Translations under genes and position numbers: made by a program
Source: Tannerellaceae bacterium
Lineage (GTDB): Bacteria > Bacteroidota > Bacteroidia > Bacteroidales > Tannerellaceae
Reading direction: 5' to 3'
Assembly: GCA_031269535.1 (NCBI GenBank)
Contig: JAISZA010000046.1
Coordinates: 1 to 36,083, forward strand
Length of the DNA: 36,083 nt
In this document: positions 33,710-36,083 of the stretch, in pieces
How the letters are laid out: each line of letters starts with the position of its first letter
Position numbering within the stretch: position 1 is the stretch's first letter
Notes under the pieces: model-generated
Told to the model about the DNA's origin: nothing
Databases searched by the model: none
The model's input: only the letters and a program-made list of their open reading frames with translations

Positions 33710-34267
33710 ATGAAGCATATCACATTGGAAAACAAAACTGATTTTGAACAGCTTTATTTGTGTTATTATCCCAAATTAGTACGTTTTACCAGAGAATATG
33801 TGATTTCGGTAGAAGATGCGGAGAATATTGTGCAAGATGTTTTCCTTGTTCTTTGGGAGCAGAAAGATTCTTTGATGTATGTACAAGATGTGCCTTCTTT
33901 TTTATTTCGATTGACTAAAAATAAATGCGTGGACTTCTTGCGTCACAAAATAATGAGCGCAGAAAAAAATCAATGTTTACGAGATACCCAGATAAGAGAG
34001 TATGAATACAGACTACGCTCGATGGAACAATTTGAAGACAACCGTTTTGAAGAAGAGGAGGTCAGTAAGCTAATCCATAACGCTATTCAGTCTCTTCCTG
34101 AAAAATGTAAAGAAATTTTTCTTTTAAGTCGTTTTGAAGGCATGAGTCATCAGGAAATCGCCCGAAAATATAATATTTCCCAAAGTACGGTAAACAACCA
34201 GATATCGGTAGCGATGAAGAAGCTTAAAGAACAATTGAGGAAATATTTGTCTGATAATATTTTTTAA
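33710..34267 (+). CDS. ECF-type RNA polymerase sigma factor (FecI-like)
   Basis: A 185-residue sigma-70 family protein. Region 2 covers about 12-85 (FEQLYLCYYPKLVRFTREYV, DAENIVQDVFLVLWEQK, PSFLFRLTKNKCVDFLRHK), and region 4 about 122-175 (IQSLPEKCKEIFLLSRFEGM, SHQEIARKYNISQSTVNNQI). It is expected to be released by the FecR-type protein encoded next and to transcribe the downstream TonB receptor gene. ATG 33710 is preferred to 33656, which lies inside the preceding gene and adds a non-family tail. The DNA is clearly AT-richer than the preceding gene. Confidence 0.9.
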   Translation: MKHITLENKTDFEQLYLCYYPKLVRFTREYVISVEDAENIVQDVFLVLWEQKDSLMYVQDVPSFLFRLTKNKCVDFLRHKIMSAEKNQCLRDTQIREYEYRLRSMEQFEDNRFEEEEVSKLIHNAIQSLPEKCKEIFLLSRFEGMSHQEIARKYNISQSTVNNQISVAMKKLKEQLRKYLSDNIF

Positions 34268-34321
34268 CCAACCTGGAATAGTTATTTTCTGCCTTTCATC
34301 CGACTTATTTTACAAACGGAT

Positions 34322-35311
34322 ATGAATTGCTATTACATGGAAGAAGAATTAAATAAATATTTTTCAAATCTCTTGTCAGAAGAAGATAAGCAGATGTTAT
34401 TCACCGAATTAGACAAGGACAAGGTTTGGCAGAAAGAATTTATGGACGAACTAAATGTCTCGTCTGTTATTAGAATGCAGGAAAAAGCAGGAGATATTTT
34501 TTATGCCCAACGTAAATTTAAGCAATTCAGATTAAAAACAAAAAAGATTTATGTGCGGAAAGTAAGTTTACAAATTGTCAGATATGTAGCTGTTATCATG
34601 CTGGCTATCGGAAGTTTGGCGCTTTATCAATATTATAATGGAGCTGAATCTCCTCAGGTAGAATATGCCGATTTTGAAGTTCCTGCAGGGCAACGTGCTC
34701 AACTTATTCTTCCTGATGGAACAGCTATTTGGCTAAATGCAGGAACGAAGCTCTCTTATCCTTCTGACTTCTCGGCCAAAAACAGAAGAATATATTTGGA
34801 AGGAGAAGGATATTTTGAAGTAGAAAGCGACGAAAAGAATCCATTCACAGTACATACATCTTTAATGGAAGTCAGGGTACTGGGTACAAAATTCAATGTC
34901 AAATCCTACAAGGATGAGGCTTCATTTGTTACATTAATCAAAGGAAGAGTTGAAATAACCTCCCAGAATGCAACGAATAAGGTAACCCTGAACCCTAGTG
35001 AACAAGCTTTTATCTCCGAAGCAGGAGATATTACGCTTTCTACAAAAAACGGAATAGAAAAGATAAACGCATGGATGTCTGGTGAATTGTTTTATCTGAA
35101 TGAACCCTTGAAGAACATTGTGAAAGATTTGGAACGCAGATTTAATGTGCGTATCCTTATTAAGGATAAAGAACTGGAGAATGATTTATTCACCTCTCAC
35201 CTGGATGAAAAGACTACGATAGAACAGGTACTGAAACGATTGAAAGCCACCCGGGGATTAGATTATACAATAAAAGGTGATCAAATAGAACTATTAAACA
35301 TAAAAAAGTAA
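34322..35311 (+). CDS. FecR-family anti-sigma factor
   Basis: A 329-residue inner-membrane anti-sigma factor. The first ~80 residues are the cytoplasmic sigma-binding part (LNKYFSNLLSEEDKQMLFTE), with a membrane span around 84-105 (VRYVAVIMLAIGSLALYQYY). A periplasmic FecR domain follows (DFEVPAGQRAQLILPDGTAI, WLNAGTKLSYPSDFSAKNRR, then VRVLGTKFNVKSYKD), and the C-terminal DUF4974 region starts near 250 (SGELFYLNEPLKNIVKDLER). It starts 54 bases after the sigma gene and precedes the SusC-like gene. It should pass a signal from the receptor's STN domain to the sigma factor. Confidence 0.92.
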   Translation: MNCYYMEEELNKYFSNLLSEEDKQMLFTELDKDKVWQKEFMDELNVSSVIRMQEKAGDIFYAQRKFKQFRLKTKKIYVRKVSLQIVRYVAVIMLAIGSLALYQYYNGAESPQVEYADFEVPAGQRAQLILPDGTAIWLNAGTKLSYPSDFSAKNRRIYLEGEGYFEVESDEKNPFTVHTSLMEVRVLGTKFNVKSYKDEASFVTLIKGRVEITSQNATNKVTLNPSEQAFISEAGDITLSTKNGIEKINAWMSGELFYLNEPLKNIVKDLERRFNVRILIKDKELENDLFTSHLDEKTTIEQVLKRLKATRGLDYTIKGDQIELLNIKK

Positions 35312-35346
35312 TGCCTATGACAGAAAAAAAATAAAAATAAAAAAGA

Positions 35347-35378
35347 AGAACCGCAGATGCGGCTAACATCCACGGTTC
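35347..35378 (+). promoter_or_regulatory. Hairpin in the leader of the SusC-like gene
   Basis: GAACCG 35348-35353 pairs with CGGTTC 35373-35378, and GATG with CATC inside; alternatively CCGC/GCGG forms a smaller hairpin. GATTTTG follows. It may be the end of the sigma/FecR transcript or an attenuator before the receptor gene. No ECF promoter consensus was recognised in 35312-35444. Confidence 0.35.
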
Positions 35379-35444
35379 GATTTTGCAAGTAACGCATTAA
35401 TAATAGCTGTTTAATTTTATTACTAACAAATCATTTACAAAAGT

Positions 35445-36083
35445 ATGAATTCTATTATGAAGAACAGTTCATGGAATCCATTAAAATGTCCATGGCTGAA
35501 AAAAACATTGTCTATCATAAGGTGTATCTTAATTTTCCTCCTCTCAGGTATATTATACACTGTTGCAAATACAGCTTATTCTCAATCGACTAAACTCTCC
35601 TTACGTCTGAATAATGTGACCGTACAGGAAGTGCTTTCGGAGATAGAGAAGAAAAGCTCTTTCTACTTTACCTATAATACCAGGCAAATTAATACCACAC
35701 GAAAAGTTTCCGTCAATATAAAAAATAAGATGGTAGTGGAGGTATTGGATAAAGTGTTTGCAGGTGAAAACATTGGATATACGATAGATGATAAACATAT
35801 TATATTGTATAAAAGCGATGATTCAAATCTTGTTCCGCAGGTAAGCCAACAAACCGGAAGAATAATCACCGGAACAGTGACTGACACCGAGGGCGAGCCA
35901 TTACCGGGTGTGAATGTGCTGGTAAAAGGAACTTCCATCGGCATGGTTACCGATGTGAACGGTCACTATTCCATCAACGTACCCGACGAAAACGCAGAAT
36001 TGCAGTTCTCCTTTATGGGCTTTGCTACGCGAGAGTTTGTAGTGGGCACACAAAGGACAATCAATGTCGAAATGCAGGAAGAT
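35445..36083 (+). CDS. SusC/RagA-type TonB-dependent receptor with STN domain, N-terminal part
   Basis: Open frame of 213 codons that runs off the right edge. A signal sequence with a membrane span near residues 22-40 (LSIIRCILIFLLSGILYTVA) ends in TAYSQ. Then comes an STN (secretin/TonB short N-terminal) domain (LRLNNVTVQEVLSEIEKKSS, DKVFAGENIGYTIDD) and the carboxypeptidase-regulatory-like domain typical of SusC proteins (GTVTDTEGEPLPGVNVLVKG, GMVTDVNGHYSINVPD). The plug and barrel lie outside. The STN domain fits control by the FecI/FecR pair immediately upstream. ATG 35445 or 35457 could start it; the substrate is unknown. Confidence 0.92.
   Translation, partial: MNSIMKNSSWNPLKCPWLKKTLSIIRCILIFLLSGILYTVANTAYSQSTKLSLRLNNVTVQEVLSEIEKKSSFYFTYNTRQINTTRKVSVNIKNKMVVEVLDKVFAGENIGYTIDDKHIILYKSDDSNLVPQVSQQTGRIITGTVTDTEGEPLPGVNVLVKGTSIGMVTDVNGHYSINVPDENAELQFSFMGFATREFVVGTQRTINVEMQED

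Overview
The window looks like a chromosomal segment of a Bacteroidales bacterium, perhaps Tannerellaceae/Parabacteroides-like; the genus cannot be fixed by eye. The evidence is: repeated Bacteroidota-type -7 elements (TAnnTTTG) upstream of genes; the bamD / omega-like rpoZ / DUF4293 cluster; an ECF sigma - FecR - SusC/TonB receptor unit with an STN domain; lipoproteins with Bacteroidota-style lipoboxes; and a mitochondrial-type aconitase-isocitrate dehydrogenase-citrate synthase operon. No tRNA, rRNA, CRISPR array, transposase or phage gene was seen.

Layout. 3-341 is the 3' end of a peptidase T-like gene, followed by about 780 bp of non-coding DNA with stacked hairpins and a decayed gene fragment. 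1121-5900 (+) is acn-icd-gltA, with two overlapping ATGA stop/start junctions, making 2-oxoglutarate. 6016-9351 (-) holds an NtrC-type sigma54 activator and a phosphohexomutase. 9539-10540 (+) is a GH26 mannanase lipoprotein. 10813-17749 (-) is a co-directional run in the order glyA, long-chain acyl-CoA synthetase, GH2 beta-mannosidase, class II aldolase. 18290-20168 (-) is ansA followed by an MBL-fold hydrolase. 20169-20937 is a repeat-rich intergenic mosaic. 20938-23169 (+) is a TPR histidine kinase and a YjbR-family protein. 23296-26929 (+) is dapB-lepB-second lepB-like-wbqC-like. 27047-28795 (+) is a phenylacetate-CoA ligase and an ACT protein. 28863-30545 (+) is bamD-rpoZ-DUF4293. 30684-33659 (+) is a fusion of receiver-like domains with a PPDK-type ATP-grasp domain. 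33710 to the end (+) is an AT-richer ECF sigma - FecR - SusC-like unit, cut by the window edge.

Most genes are housekeeping or central metabolism. The less ordinary parts are: (1) the second signal peptidase I-like protein, which has lost both the catalytic Ser (now Ala52) and Lys (now Ser97); (2) an isocitrate dehydrogenase with Asp320-Ile321 at the cofactor-specificity positions, predicting NAD rather than NADP use; (3) the 991-residue receiver/ATP-grasp protein, which has no recognisable swivelling-His motif or PEP TIM barrel; and (4) several distinct repeat families between genes: a MITE-like palindrome present in two or three copies, a five-unit 22-bp palindromic array, and GTTACGAGTTACAA-type, CTCCCGTCCG-type and TATTCACTAT-type repeats that form hairpins near gene ends.
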